The notes beneath the pieces were generated by a model. It searched no databases. It was not told where the DNA came from and worked only from the letters and a program-made list of their open reading frames with translations. DNA of 64,000 nucleotides. Source: Rathayibacter sp. SD072. GTDB lineage: Bacteria; Actinomycetota; Actinomycetes; Actinomycetales; Microbacteriaceae. Below are positions 52,712 to 61,252 of this stretch, one piece after another (position 1 is the first letter of the stretch; the number at the start of each line of letters is the position of its first letter). The stretch lies in NCBI RefSeq assembly GCF_017355185.1, contig NZ_JADILJ010000020.1:1-64000 (forward strand), read 5' to 3'. The position numbers and the translations under genes were made by a program.

Positions 52712-53362
52712 TCACGGCTCCCGGACCGACCGCTCCCTCTCGAGACGGCTCTCGCCCCGGCCCGGCACCACGACGGCGATCTGGCGGCGGAGGTGCGCGA
52801 GGAGGGCCGGCAGCGGATCGCCGAGGTGGAGGGTCGCCGTCGTCGTCACGTGGATGACGGACGTGATCACGCGGGCGCGGATCGCCGCATCGAGCCGGTC
52901 GATCCTGCTGTCCCGGCGCAGGATGCCGCCCACCCCCTCCTCGAGCCGCTGCGACAGGGCCAGGCCTTCGCGGCGGTGCTCCTCCTCCGGGTCGCCGGAC
53001 ACGAGCTCGTGCAGATAGATCCGCCCGTTCTCCGGATGCTCGCGGACGCAGGCGACGACGGGCGTGATCAGGGCGAGGACCCTCTCGAGGGCGTCTCTCG
53101 CCGGCGCCCGGGCGGCGGCGAGCCCGTCGTCGATGGCCGCTCCGAACTTCCGGTTCTGCACCATGATCAGCAGCTCGGCCTTCGTCGCGGCGTAGAGGTA
53201 GAGCGTGCCGATCGCCACGTCGGCGCGGTCGGCGATCTGCTGGGTGGTCACTCCGCCCACTCCCCGCTCGGCGAAGAGCGCGCGCGCCGCCTGCTCGATG
53301 CGGCGCTGCTTGTCCTCCTTCGCCCGCTCACGACGGCCCGGCGGCTTCTCCTCGGAACCCAT
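52712..53362 (-). CDS. TetR/AcrR-family regulator of the divergent operon
   Basis: A 216-residue protein starting MGSEEKPPGRRERAKEDKQR with AAGGAGGAG upstream. The helix-turn-helix is VTTQQIADRADVAIGTLYLYAATKAELL near 35-62. The ligand domain follows, with RARVITSVIHVTTTATLHLG. It is divergent from the five-gene operon at 53470-57975, with a promoter and short palindromes between, so it is probably its repressor. The inducer is likely to be a substrate of that pathway. Confidence 0.9.
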   Translation of the reverse strand: MGSEEKPPGRRERAKEDKQRRIEQAARALFAERGVGGVTTQQIADRADVAIGTLYLYAATKAELLIMVQNRKFGAAIDDGLAAARAPARDALERVLALITPVVACVREHPENGRIYLHELVSGDPEEEHRREGLALSQRLEEGVGGILRRDSRIDRLDAAIRARVITSVIHVTTTATLHLGDPLPALLAHLRRQIAVVVPGRGESRLERERSVREP

Positions 53363-53373
53363 GCGACTCCTCC

Positions 53374-53402
53374 TTGACAAAATTACTGAGTGTGCTCATG
53401 CT
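53374..53402 (+). promoter_or_regulatory. promoter/operator of the hydrolase operon
   Basis: TTGACA (53374-53379) is a consensus -35 box; CATGCT (53397-53402) is 17 bases downstream. TGAGTGTGCTCA (53387-53398) is a palindrome inside the spacer, where the divergent TetR protein could bind. Confidence 0.55.
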
Positions 53403-53469
53403 TGAGTCTACTCGGACGAGCGGGGAGGAGCACCTCCCGCCGCCGGATCGGACAGGAGACCGGATCGAC

Positions 53470-54336
53470 ATGGCAGGGTCATCGAACGCGGAGGCGGGAC
53501 GGGCGTCCTTCCTCGATGCACCGACGCGCCGACTGCGCGTGCGCGGCGAGGACGTCGTGTACCGCGACCTCGGCACCGCCCGCGACGGAGTGCCTCCGCT
53601 CGTCGCCCTCACCCGCCTCGGCGCCAATCTCGACAGCTGGGACCCGGAGGTCGTCGACCCGCTGGCCGCCGAGCGCCGGGTCCTGCTGATCGGGTACCGC
53701 GGGGTGGGCGGCTCGGGCGGCGGGGTGCGACGGTCCTTCGAGGAGGCGGCCGACGACCTCATCGCCGCGGTCGGGGCGCTGGGGCTCGAGCGGATCGACC
53801 TCTTCGGCCAGTCGATGGGCGGGATGGTCGCGCAGGCGGTCCTCGAGCGGGCTCCGGCCCTCGTCGACCGCGTGGTCCTCGCGTCGACCGGCCCGGAGGG
53901 CGGGCCTGGCCTCACCCGGATGACCGGCGTGATGGTCCGCACCATCCTGCGAGGGGCGCTGACCGCCACCGACCCCACGGCTCTGCTCTTCTTCACCCGC
54001 ACTCCGGTCGGTCGCCGGGCGGCGGTCGAGCACGACGCGCGGCTGAAGCGCCGTCGGGCCGACCGCGACCGTCCGGTCCCGCTCGGTGTCCTCCGCGCCC
54101 AGCTGCAGGCGGTGAAGCGCTGGGGCGGGCAGCCGGCACCCGGACGCACGTTCCCCCAGCCCGCGCTGATCCTGCACGGCGATGCCGACCGCATGGTCCC
54201 GCCCGAGAACACCGAACCGCTGCGCCGCCGCTTCGACGACGCTCTCGTGATCGTCTTCTCCGACTCCGGCCACGGAGCGGTGCCCCAGAACCGGCTCGCC
54301 GTCCTCGACGCCGTCCGGACCTTCCTCCGCCGCTGA
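53470..54336 (+). CDS. alpha/beta hydrolase (first of two paralogues in the operon)
   Basis: A 288-residue protein starting MAGSSNAEAGRASF with AGGAGA upstream. The nucleophile elbow is FGQSMGGMVAQ (Ser near 117), the acid lies in LHGDADRMVPPENT and the His in DSGHGAVPQN. It lacks a signal peptide. It shares blocks with the hydrolase two genes downstream (EEAADD, GVG-SGG, SMGGM-AQ, GD-DRMVP), so the two arose by duplication. The earlier in-frame TTG at 53374 is part of the -35 box and was rejected. The substrate is unknown; a lactone or ester would fit the neighbours. Confidence 0.87.
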   Translation: MAGSSNAEAGRASFLDAPTRRLRVRGEDVVYRDLGTARDGVPPLVALTRLGANLDSWDPEVVDPLAAERRVLLIGYRGVGGSGGGVRRSFEEAADDLIAAVGALGLERIDLFGQSMGGMVAQAVLERAPALVDRVVLASTGPEGGPGLTRMTGVMVRTILRGALTATDPTALLFFTRTPVGRRAAVEHDARLKRRRADRDRPVPLGVLRAQLQAVKRWGGQPAPGRTFPQPALILHGDADRMVPPENTEPLRRRFDDALVIVFSDSGHGAVPQNRLAVLDAVRTFLRR

Positions 54337-54371
54337 TCCGCGGCCCGCACACCTCACCAGGAGACACCCCC

Positions 54372-55367
54372 ATGCGAGCATTCGTCCTCGACGCCTACAA
54401 GCAGCCCCTCCACGAGACCGACGTCGCCGAGCCCGTCGTCGGCCCCCGCGACGTCCTCGTGCAGGTCGCGGCCGCCGGCCTCAACCAGCTCGACGAGAAG
54501 ATCCGGGCGGGGGAGTTCACGACGCTCCTCCCGTACAAGACGCCGTTCGTCCTCGGGCACGACGTCGCCGGCACGGTCCTGCGCGTGGGTTCCGAGGTGC
54601 GCCGGGTGCAGGTCGGCGACAACGTCTACGCCCGCCCCCGCGACCACCGCATCGGCACCTTCGCCGAGCGGATCGCGATCGACGAGGCCGACGTGGCCCG
54701 CGCCCCGTCCTCGATCAGCGCCGTCGACGCCGCCTCCCTGCCCCTGGTCGCGCTGACCGCCTGGCAGGCGCTCGTCGAGAGGGGGCGGGTCCAGCCCGGT
54801 CAGAAGGTGCTGATCCACGCCGGCTCCGGAGGCCTGGGCAGCATCGCGATCCAGCTCGCGAAGCACCTCGGCGCGCATGTCGCGACGACGGCCTCCGCCG
54901 CCAACGCCGACTTCGTCCGGGAGCTGGGTGCCGACGTCGTCCTCGACTACCGCTCGCAGGACTTCGAGCAGGAGCTCTCCGGGTACGACCTCGTGCTCGA
55001 CAGTCTCGGCGGCGAGAACCTCGAGAAGTCGCTCCGGGTCCTCCGGCGCGGGGGGAGGGCCGTCGGCGTCTCCGGCCCGCCCGACCCCGCCTTCGCGAAG
55101 GCGAGCGGCATGAACCCGGTGCTGCGCCTCGCGGTCGCCGCTCTCAGCCGCAAGATCCGCGGGCAGGCGAAGAACCTGGGGGTGGGCTACGAGTTCCTCT
55201 TCATGCGCGCCAGCGGCGAGCAGCTGGACCGCATCACCGAGCTCGTCGACGCCGGGGCCCTGCGCCCGGTCGTCGGAGCGACGTTCCCCTTCCACGAGAC
55301 GCCCGCCGCGATGGAGTCGCTGCACTCGTCCCGCGCCCGCGGCAAGACCGTCGTCCTCGGCCTCTGA
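54372..55367 (+). CDS. NAD(P)-dependent medium-chain oxidoreductase, quinone reductase-like
   Basis: A 331-residue MDR protein starting MRAFVLDAYKQPLHETDVAE. The GroES-like domain covers about 1-125 and lacks the catalytic and structural zinc Cys residues, as in quinone oxidoreductases and enoyl reductases. The nucleotide loop is HAGSGGLGSIAIQLAKHLGA at about 143-162. These enzymes reduce a conjugated C=C or quinone with NADPH. It follows the first hydrolase by 35 bases with an AGGAG site. Confidence 0.9.
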   Translation: MRAFVLDAYKQPLHETDVAEPVVGPRDVLVQVAAAGLNQLDEKIRAGEFTTLLPYKTPFVLGHDVAGTVLRVGSEVRRVQVGDNVYARPRDHRIGTFAERIAIDEADVARAPSSISAVDAASLPLVALTAWQALVERGRVQPGQKVLIHAGSGGLGSIAIQLAKHLGAHVATTASAANADFVRELGADVVLDYRSQDFEQELSGYDLVLDSLGGENLEKSLRVLRRGGRAVGVSGPPDPAFAKASGMNPVLRLAVAALSRKIRGQAKNLGVGYEFLFMRASGEQLDRITELVDAGALRPVVGATFPFHETPAAMESLHSSRARGKTVVLGL

Positions 55368-55411
55368 CCCCCACCCCTCCCCGCGCGACCGTTCCAGAAG
55401 GAGCACCCACC

Positions 55412-56266
55412 ATGAGCACCGCAGACCCCGTCATCACGTCCTACGCACTCGCCCCCGCGAAGAGCATCACCACGCACGGCAAGACCTTCGCGTACCGCGA
55501 GCTCGGCCCGGAGGAGACGGTCCCCGTCGTCTTCTTCGTGCACCTGGCCGCGACCCTCGACAACTGGGACCCGCGCATCGTCGATGCGATCGCGCAGAAC
55601 CGCCGCGTGATCACCTTCGACCAGCAGGGCGTCGGCGCGTCCGGCGGCACCGTTCCGGGCACGATCGAGGAGGCGGCCGACGATGCGTACGCCTTCATCC
55701 GCGGCCTCGGCTACGACACGATCGACATCTTCTCGTTCTCGATGGGCGGCATGATCGCCCAGGACGTCGTCGTGAAGCACCCCGAGCTGGTGCGCAGGCT
55801 GGTGCTCACCGGCACCGGCCCTCGCGGCGGGAAGGACATGGACAAGGTCGTGGGAGTCACCTACTACGACCTCGTCCGCTCGGTCCTCGCCCGCTCCGAC
55901 ATCAAGGAGTTCCTCTTCTTCAACCGCGACGCCGCCGGCAAGAAGGCGGCGAAGGAGTTCGTCGGACGCCTGAAGGAGCGCACGGTGGATCGCGACGAGA
56001 AGATCAGCAACAAGGCCTTCACCACCCAGCTCAAGGCGATCCAGCGGTTCGGCCGCTCCGCCCCGTCGGACCTCTCGATCATCACCCAGCCGACCCTCAT
56101 CGCCAACGGCGACAACGACCGCATGGTGCCGTCGGTGCTGTCCCGCGATCTGCACAGGCGCATCGCCGGGTCCGAGCTCGTCATCTACCCGAACTCCGGC
56201 CACGGCGGGATCTTCCAGTACTGGGAGACGTTCGCCCCGGTCGCCGTGAAGTTCCTGTCCGCCTGA
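55412..56266 (+). CDS. alpha/beta hydrolase (second paralogue)
   Basis: A 284-residue protein starting MSTADPVITSYALAPAKSIT. The nucleophile is Ser in FSFSMGGMIAQDVV, the acid is in ANGDNDRMVPSVLS and the His in PNSGHGGIFQYW. The nucleophile elbow is S-F-S-M-G rather than the G-x-S-x-G of its paralogue, which is a real change at the active site. Its substrate therefore probably differs. It lies 44 bases after the oxidoreductase gene with AAGGAG upstream. Confidence 0.88.
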   Translation: MSTADPVITSYALAPAKSITTHGKTFAYRELGPEETVPVVFFVHLAATLDNWDPRIVDAIAQNRRVITFDQQGVGASGGTVPGTIEEAADDAYAFIRGLGYDTIDIFSFSMGGMIAQDVVVKHPELVRRLVLTGTGPRGGKDMDKVVGVTYYDLVRSVLARSDIKEFLFFNRDAAGKKAAKEFVGRLKERTVDRDEKISNKAFTTQLKAIQRFGRSAPSDLSIITQPTLIANGDNDRMVPSVLSRDLHRRIAGSELVIYPNSGHGGIFQYWETFAPVAVKFLSA

Positions 56267-56280
56267 GCCGGGAGACGGTC

Positions 56281-57072
56281 ATGACCACGACGAAGCCCCC
56301 TGTGTCGAAGCACTTCAGCACCTCGATCCTGCTCTGGATGCGGCAGGACAGGCCCCGATCGGCGGGGATGGACCGCTGGCGCGGACCGCACTCCGGGATC
56401 ATCGCCGCCACTCCGGGCCTGTCGGAGTACCGCCAGATCCATCTCGCCGAGGAGAACCCGGGCCGCTGGCCCGCGACGGACGGCGTCGAGACGGCGATCC
56501 CCGCGGACCGCAGGGTCGACGGACTGGCCGAGGTGACCTTCGAGAACGCCCTCTCGCCTCTCGCCGGACGCGCGCAGACGGCGCTCGCCTTCGAGGACGA
56601 GGTGAACATCTTCCGCCGCACCCTGCTCTACGCCGGCCCTCCCGGGACCTCCCGCTGGTACGACGTCGCCCCGGGTGAGCGGCCCGGAGCGCGCCTCTAC
56701 GTCCACCTGCGCCGCCGCGACGGCGAGGGGACGGTCGCGTTCCACCGCTTCGTCAAGAAGGAGCTGGTGCCGGCGCTCGTCGCGACCCGCGTGCTCCGCG
56801 AGCTCCGCACGCAGGTCTTCCTCCCCTGGACGGAGAAGACCTGGGACACGCCGGACGTGGCCCACGACAATCCGGCCGATCAGCACCTGCACGCCGCGCT
56901 GATCCTCGGCTTCGCCGACGAGAGCGCACGGGAGGAGTTCCTCACCGGCGACGCCGCCCGCACGCTCTCGGACCTCCTCGCCCCGCACGTCTCGGCGGTC
57001 CACGCCTACGACGTCACCGCGGCGCTGACGTACGTCTCCGACGGCGTCGTCCTCCCCTCCGTCCAGGAGTGA
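56281..57072 (+). CDS. EthD-like dimeric alpha-beta barrel protein
   Basis: A 263-residue protein. The opening SILLWMRQDRPRSAGMDRWR followed by GPHSGIIAATPGLSEYRQIHL is the EthD-type pattern (RK-x-G-M-x-x-F-x-x-H/GPH). A second, weaker repeat near 120-240 (RLYVHLRRRDGEGTVAFHRFV) suggests two ferredoxin-like domains in one chain. EthD-type proteins help oxygenases or condense small hydrophobic compounds; a catalytic role here is not established. It starts 14 bases after the hydrolase stop with GGGAG upstream. Confidence 0.7.
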   Translation: MTTTKPPVSKHFSTSILLWMRQDRPRSAGMDRWRGPHSGIIAATPGLSEYRQIHLAEENPGRWPATDGVETAIPADRRVDGLAEVTFENALSPLAGRAQTALAFEDEVNIFRRTLLYAGPPGTSRWYDVAPGERPGARLYVHLRRRDGEGTVAFHRFVKKELVPALVATRVLRELRTQVFLPWTEKTWDTPDVAHDNPADQHLHAALILGFADESAREEFLTGDAARTLSDLLAPHVSAVHAYDVTAALTYVSDGVVLPSVQE

Positions 57073-57153
57073 GCCGAGGGAGCGGGCGCCGCCCCGCCGC
57101 GCCTGCTCCCGCCGCTCCTCCGACCACCCTCCGCACAGACAAGGATCCTCCGC

Positions 57154-57975
57154 ATGAGCTCCACCATCGCCTTCGAGCGCACCTCGCCGCAGGTCGCCCG
57201 GATCACCTTCGCCAACCCGCCCGTGAACCTCGTCGTCGGCGAGACCGTGCAGCGCCTCGCCGAGATCGTCGAGCAGCTCTCCCACGACTCCGACATCCAG
57301 GTCGTGGTGTTCGACAGCGCCGTGCCCGACTTCTTCTACAACCACTTCGACCTCGCCGCCGCGGTCGACTTCGCACCGCCGGAGGACGAGAGCGCCGCCG
57401 GTCTCTGGACGCAGCTGGTCCTCGACCTGTCGAAGGCCTCCTACGTGACCATCGCCCTCATCCGGGGCCGCACCCGCGGCGGAGGCGACGAGCTCGCCCT
57501 TGCGCTCGATCTGCGCTACGCGAGCCTCGAGCAGGCGTTCTTCGGTCAGCCCGAGGTGGGCTCGGGGATCCTCCCCGGTGGCGGCGGCAGTGAGCGCCTG
57601 CCTCGCACGATCGGGCGCGACCGCGCCCTCGAGGCGATCCTCACCAGTGACGACTACGACGCGGCCACCGCGGAGAAGTGGGGCTGGGTGACCCGGGCCC
57701 TCCCCGACGCCGAGCTCGACGCGTTCGTCGACGGCATCGTCGCCCGCCTGGCCTCCTTCGACCGCTCAGCGCTGGCTGCGGCGAAGGAGCAGATCAACCG
57801 GGCCACCCTCCCGCCGGACGCCGATCTCGTCGCCGCCTACCGCGAGTTCTGGCGGTCGATGAGCTCGCCCGCCGTCGCCGCGCGGGCCGCCGCAGGCCAG
57901 GCCCTCGCCGAGAAGGTCGGGCTCGACCTCGAGTACCGCCTGGGCGAGTACCTCGGACTCGGCGCCCGCAGCTGA
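57154..57975 (+). CDS. enoyl-CoA hydratase/isomerase family protein
   Basis: A 273-residue crotonase-fold protein starting MSSTIAFERTSPQVARITFA. Oxyanion-hole stretches are DFFYNHFDLAA near 63 and GRTRGGGDELALALDLRYAS near 108-127, then FGQPEVGSGILPGGGGSERL. The residues that act as catalytic Glu in true hydratases are not both obvious, so it may be an isomerase, hydrolase or a non-CoA relative. It is the last gene of the TetR-controlled operon and is followed by a strong hairpin. Confidence 0.87.
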   Translation: MSSTIAFERTSPQVARITFANPPVNLVVGETVQRLAEIVEQLSHDSDIQVVVFDSAVPDFFYNHFDLAAAVDFAPPEDESAAGLWTQLVLDLSKASYVTIALIRGRTRGGGDELALALDLRYASLEQAFFGQPEVGSGILPGGGGSERLPRTIGRDRALEAILTSDDYDAATAEKWGWVTRALPDAELDAFVDGIVARLASFDRSALAAAKEQINRATLPPDADLVAAYREFWRSMSSPAVAARAAAGQALAEKVGLDLEYRLGEYLGLGARS

Positions 57976-57980
57976 GGAGG

Positions 57981-58011
57981 GGGACGGGACCCGGGCACCG
58001 GGTCCCGTCCC
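57981..58011. terminator. bidirectional terminator between crotonase and fdhD genes
   Basis: Arms 57981-57994 and 57998-58011 are perfectly complementary (14 bp) with a GCA loop. It lies between convergent stop codons at 57975 and 58013 and can serve both. Confidence 0.8.
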
Positions 58012-58012
58012 G

Positions 58013-58849
58013 TCAGCGCGAGGGCTCCAGCACCCGCTCCTCGCCCGAGTAGACGTTGAAGCCGGATCCGCGGCTGAAGCCGATCAGCGTCAGACCCGCT
58101 CGCCGCGCCAGATCCACGGCCAGCGACGACGGCGCCCCGACCGCCGCGAGCAACGGGATCCCCGCCATCACGGCCTTCTGCACCAGTTCGAACGACGCGC
58201 GCCCCGACACCTGCAGCAGCGTCCCGCGCAGCGGGAGCCGCCCCTCGCGCAGACCCCAGCCCACCACCTTGTCGACCGCGTTGTGCCGTCCCACGTCCTC
58301 GCGGAGGCAGAGCAGCGAGCCGTCGGCCGCGAACAGCCCCGCCGCGTGCACACCGCCGGTCCGCTCGAAGAGCGCCTGCGCGTCCCGGAGCCGGTCCGGC
58401 AGCGAGGCGAGCAGATCGGTGGACGCCCTCACCCCGTCCTCGTCGACGGTCCACGCCGACTCCGTCGTCACCGCGTCCAGCGACGCGAGCCCGCAGACCC
58501 CGCACGAGCTGCTCGTGTACACCGATCGCTCCCGCTCCAGGAGCACCGCCGCGCGCCCGCCGCGCACGGTCGCGTCGACCACGTTGTACGTGTTCTCGCC
58601 CGGACCCGAGCCGCTGGCGCAGTAGCGCAGCGCTGCGAGCTGGTCGGTCGCGGTGAGCACCCCCTCCGAGACCAGGAAGCCCGCGACCAGGTCGAAGTCC
58701 TCGCCCGGGGTGCGCATCGTCACGCTGAACCGGCGGCCCCCCACGCGGATCTCGAGCGGCTCCTCGACCGCGAGCACGTCCTCTCGGCGGCGGTCCGGCT
58801 CCGCGAGTCGGACGGCGGTCAGTCGGGTCCTCGTGCTCGCGCGGCTCAT
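58013..58849 (-). CDS. fdhD: formate dehydrogenase accessory sulfurtransferase
   Basis: A 278-residue protein starting MSRASTRTRLTAVRLAEPDR with AGGAGA upstream. It transfers sulfur from IscS-type desulfurases to the molybdenum cofactor of formate dehydrogenases. The sulfur-relay Cys pair is SSSCGVCG near 113-120. Other family blocks are EPLEIRVGG, MRTPGEDFDLVAGFL, EDVGRHNAVDKVVG and GRASFELVQKA. It is divergent from the molybdopterin oxidoreductase gene it probably serves. Confidence 0.95.
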   Translation of the reverse strand: MSRASTRTRLTAVRLAEPDRRREDVLAVEEPLEIRVGGRRFSVTMRTPGEDFDLVAGFLVSEGVLTATDQLAALRYCASGSGPGENTYNVVDATVRGGRAAVLLERERSVYTSSSCGVCGLASLDAVTTESAWTVDEDGVRASTDLLASLPDRLRDAQALFERTGGVHAAGLFAADGSLLCLREDVGRHNAVDKVVGWGLREGRLPLRGTLLQVSGRASFELVQKAVMAGIPLLAAVGAPSSLAVDLARRAGLTLIGFSRGSGFNVYSGEERVLEPSR

Positions 58850-58933
58850 GTCGGTCTCCTCTTCGAGCGGTGCTGTCCATCCTCGCACCGGCGCGCGTCC
58901 CGGGCCGCCCGTCCGTTCCTCGGCTGCGCGACG

Positions 58934-58939
58934 TAGCAT
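58934..58939 (+). promoter_or_regulatory. -10 box of the molybdopterin oxidoreductase gene
   Basis: TAGCAT ends six bases before the ATG at 58946, implying a leaderless mRNA. Confidence 0.45.
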
Positions 58940-58945
58940 GCAGGG

Positions 58946-61249
58946 ATGGTCGATGACGCCGCACCCCGAGAGACTCCGATCGACGAGCGAGGCCTCACGG
59001 TCGGCGCCCGCAAGCACCGTGCGGTCGGCATCCCCGGAGTCGCGCACGCCCTGCAGATCTCGATGAAGCAGATGGGTCCGCTGCGCAGCGCCGAGACGTT
59101 GCTCCGCGTGAACCAGAAGACCGGCTTCGACTGCCCCGGGTGCGCCTGGCCCGAGGCCGACAAGCGCCACGTCGCCGAGTTCTGCGAGAACGGGGCGAAG
59201 GCGGTGGCCGAGGAGGCGACCCTCCGCACCGTCACCCCGGCCTTCTTCGCGCAGCACTCGCTCGCCGAGCTCGAGACCTGGGACGACTTCGCCCTCGGCC
59301 AGCAGGGCCGCCTCACCGAGCCGATGCTGCTCGAGGAGGGCGCGACCCACTACCGCCCGATCGGCTGGGAAAAGGCGCTCGACCTCGTCGCCGAGGAGCT
59401 GCGCGCCTGCGCGAGCCCGGACGAGGCGATCTTCTACACCTCCGGCCGCACCTCCAACGAGGCCGCTTTCGTCTACCAGCTGCTGGTGCGCGGCTTCGGC
59501 ACCAACAACCTCCCCGACTGCTCGAACATGTGCCACGAGTCCAGCGGATCCGCGCTGACCGAGACGATCGGCATCGGCAAGGGGTCGGTCAGCCTCCGCG
59601 ACATCGAGCGCGCGCCGCTGATCATCGTCGCCGGGCAGAACCCGGGCACGAACCACCCGCGCATGCTCACCTCGCTCGAGCGCGCGAAGCGGGCCGGCAG
59701 CACGATCGTGGCGATCAACCCGCTGCCCGAGGCGGGACTGCTCCGCTTCGACAACCCGCAGACCGTGCGCGGCACGATCGGCGGAGGCACCGCCCTCGCC
59801 GACCACTTCCTGCAGGTCCGGCTCGGCGGTGACCAGGCCCTGTTCCAGGGCTTCGGCAAGGCGCTGCTCGACCTCGAGGAGTCGCGCGGCGGGGTGTTCG
59901 ACCGCGCGTTCATCGAGCAGAGCACCGACGGGCTCGAGGCCTACCTCGACGAGCTGCGCGGCGCCGAGTGGTCCGAGATCGAGGTCGGCAGCGGGATCGA
60001 CGAGGCGCGGATCCGCGCGATCGCCGAGCTGATCGCCGCGTCCGAGGGCACGATCGTCTGCTGGGCGATGGGACTCACCCAGCACCGCCACTCCGTCGCC
60101 ACGCTCAAGGACGTCGTGAACGTGCTGCTGCTCACCGGCAGCATCGGCAAGCCCGGCGCGGGCGTCTGCCCCGTCCGCGGCCACTCCAACGTGCAGGGCG
60201 ACCGCACGATGGGCATCTTCGAGCGGATGCCGGACGTCTTCCACGACCGGCTCGACGCGGAGTTCTCGTTCTCGTCGCCGCGGAAGCACGGCACCGACAC
60301 CGTCGCGGCGATCCGCGCCATGCGCGACGGAGCGGCGCGGGTCTTCATGGGACTCGGCGGCAACTTCGCGCGCGCCACCCCCGACACCGCCGTGACCGAG
60401 GCGGCGATGCGCTCGCTCGCGCTCACCGTGCACGTGTCGACCAAGCTGAACCGCTCGCACGTCGTCACCGGGCGCCGGGCACTGATCCTGCCGACGCTCG
60501 GCCGCACCGACGCGGACGTCCGTGCCACGGGGGAGCAGCGGGTCACGGTCGAGGACTCGATGAGCGCCGTGCACGCCTCGCGCGGTCGCCTCGCTCCGCC
60601 GAGCGAGCACCTGCGCTCCGAGGTGGCGATCCTCACCGGTATCGCGGAGCGGCTGCTCGCGGGTCGCGAGAACGCCCCGGTCGTCGACTGGGCGGCACTG
60701 CGCGAGGACTACCGCCTCATCCGCGGGCACATCGCGAACGTCGTCCCCGGATTCGAGGACTTCGAAGCGCGGGTGAGCGCCCCCGGCGGCTTCGTCCTCC
60801 CGCATCCGCCGCGCGACGAGCGCCGCTTCGAGACGGCGACCGGCCGGGCGCGCTTCACCGCGAACCCGCTCGAGTACCCCCGCGTGCCCGAGGGACGGCT
60901 GCTGCTGCAGACCCTGCGCTCGCACGACCAGTTCAACACCACGATCTACGGACGCGACGACCGCTACCGCGGCATCCACGGCGGGCGGCGCGTGGTCTTC
61001 GTGAACGCCTCGGATCTCGCCGCGCTCGGCATCGCCGACGGCGCGATGGTCGACCTCGTGTCGGAGTGGGAGGACGGCGTCGAGCGCCGCGCACCGGAGT
61101 TCCGGACCGTCGCCTACGACACCCCGCGCGGCTGCGCGGCCGCCTACTACCCCGAGACCAATGTGCTGGTGCCGCTCGACTCGACCGCCAGGATCAGCGG
61201 CACGCCCACGTCGAAGTCGGTCGTCGTCCGGCTCGAGCCCGTGGGCTGA
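58946..61249 (+). CDS. FdhF/YdeP-type molybdopterin oxidoreductase
   Basis: A 767-residue protein of the formate-dehydrogenase-alpha-like group. The N-terminal Cys residues are GFDCPGCAWPEADKRH and FCENGAKAVAEE, the YdeP pattern, giving fewer Cys than a canonical 4Fe-4S site. Molybdopterin-guanine-dinucleotide stretches include YTSGRTSNEAAFVYQLL, SNMCHESSGSAL, GQNPGTNHPRML and VRGHSNVQGDRTMG. The C-terminal domain (about 640-767) closes the cofactor site. It lacks a Tat signal, so it is cytoplasmic. With FdhD and formaldehyde dehydrogenase nearby it may oxidise formate to CO2, but YdeP-type substrate use is not established. Confidence 0.88.
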   Translation: MVDDAAPRETPIDERGLTVGARKHRAVGIPGVAHALQISMKQMGPLRSAETLLRVNQKTGFDCPGCAWPEADKRHVAEFCENGAKAVAEEATLRTVTPAFFAQHSLAELETWDDFALGQQGRLTEPMLLEEGATHYRPIGWEKALDLVAEELRACASPDEAIFYTSGRTSNEAAFVYQLLVRGFGTNNLPDCSNMCHESSGSALTETIGIGKGSVSLRDIERAPLIIVAGQNPGTNHPRMLTSLERAKRAGSTIVAINPLPEAGLLRFDNPQTVRGTIGGGTALADHFLQVRLGGDQALFQGFGKALLDLEESRGGVFDRAFIEQSTDGLEAYLDELRGAEWSEIEVGSGIDEARIRAIAELIAASEGTIVCWAMGLTQHRHSVATLKDVVNVLLLTGSIGKPGAGVCPVRGHSNVQGDRTMGIFERMPDVFHDRLDAEFSFSSPRKHGTDTVAAIRAMRDGAARVFMGLGGNFARATPDTAVTEAAMRSLALTVHVSTKLNRSHVVTGRRALILPTLGRTDADVRATGEQRVTVEDSMSAVHASRGRLAPPSEHLRSEVAILTGIAERLLAGRENAPVVDWAALREDYRLIRGHIANVVPGFEDFEARVSAPGGFVLPHPPRDERRFETATGRARFTANPLEYPRVPEGRLLLQTLRSHDQFNTTIYGRDDRYRGIHGGRRVVFVNASDLAALGIADGAMVDLVSEWEDGVERRAPEFRTVAYDTPRGCAAAYYPETNVLVPLDSTARISGTPTSKSVVVRLEPVG

Positions 61250-61252
61250 CCG

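Noticed and set aside
52302-52715. 137-codon minus-strand frame in the gap after ackA
   Set aside because: No ribosome site, no family resemblance and Arg/Pro/Ser-rich composition typical of random GC-rich frames.
53374-53469. Earlier TTG start for the first alpha/beta hydrolase
   Set aside because: The codon is part of a consensus -35 box; the ATG at 53470 has an AGGAGA site.
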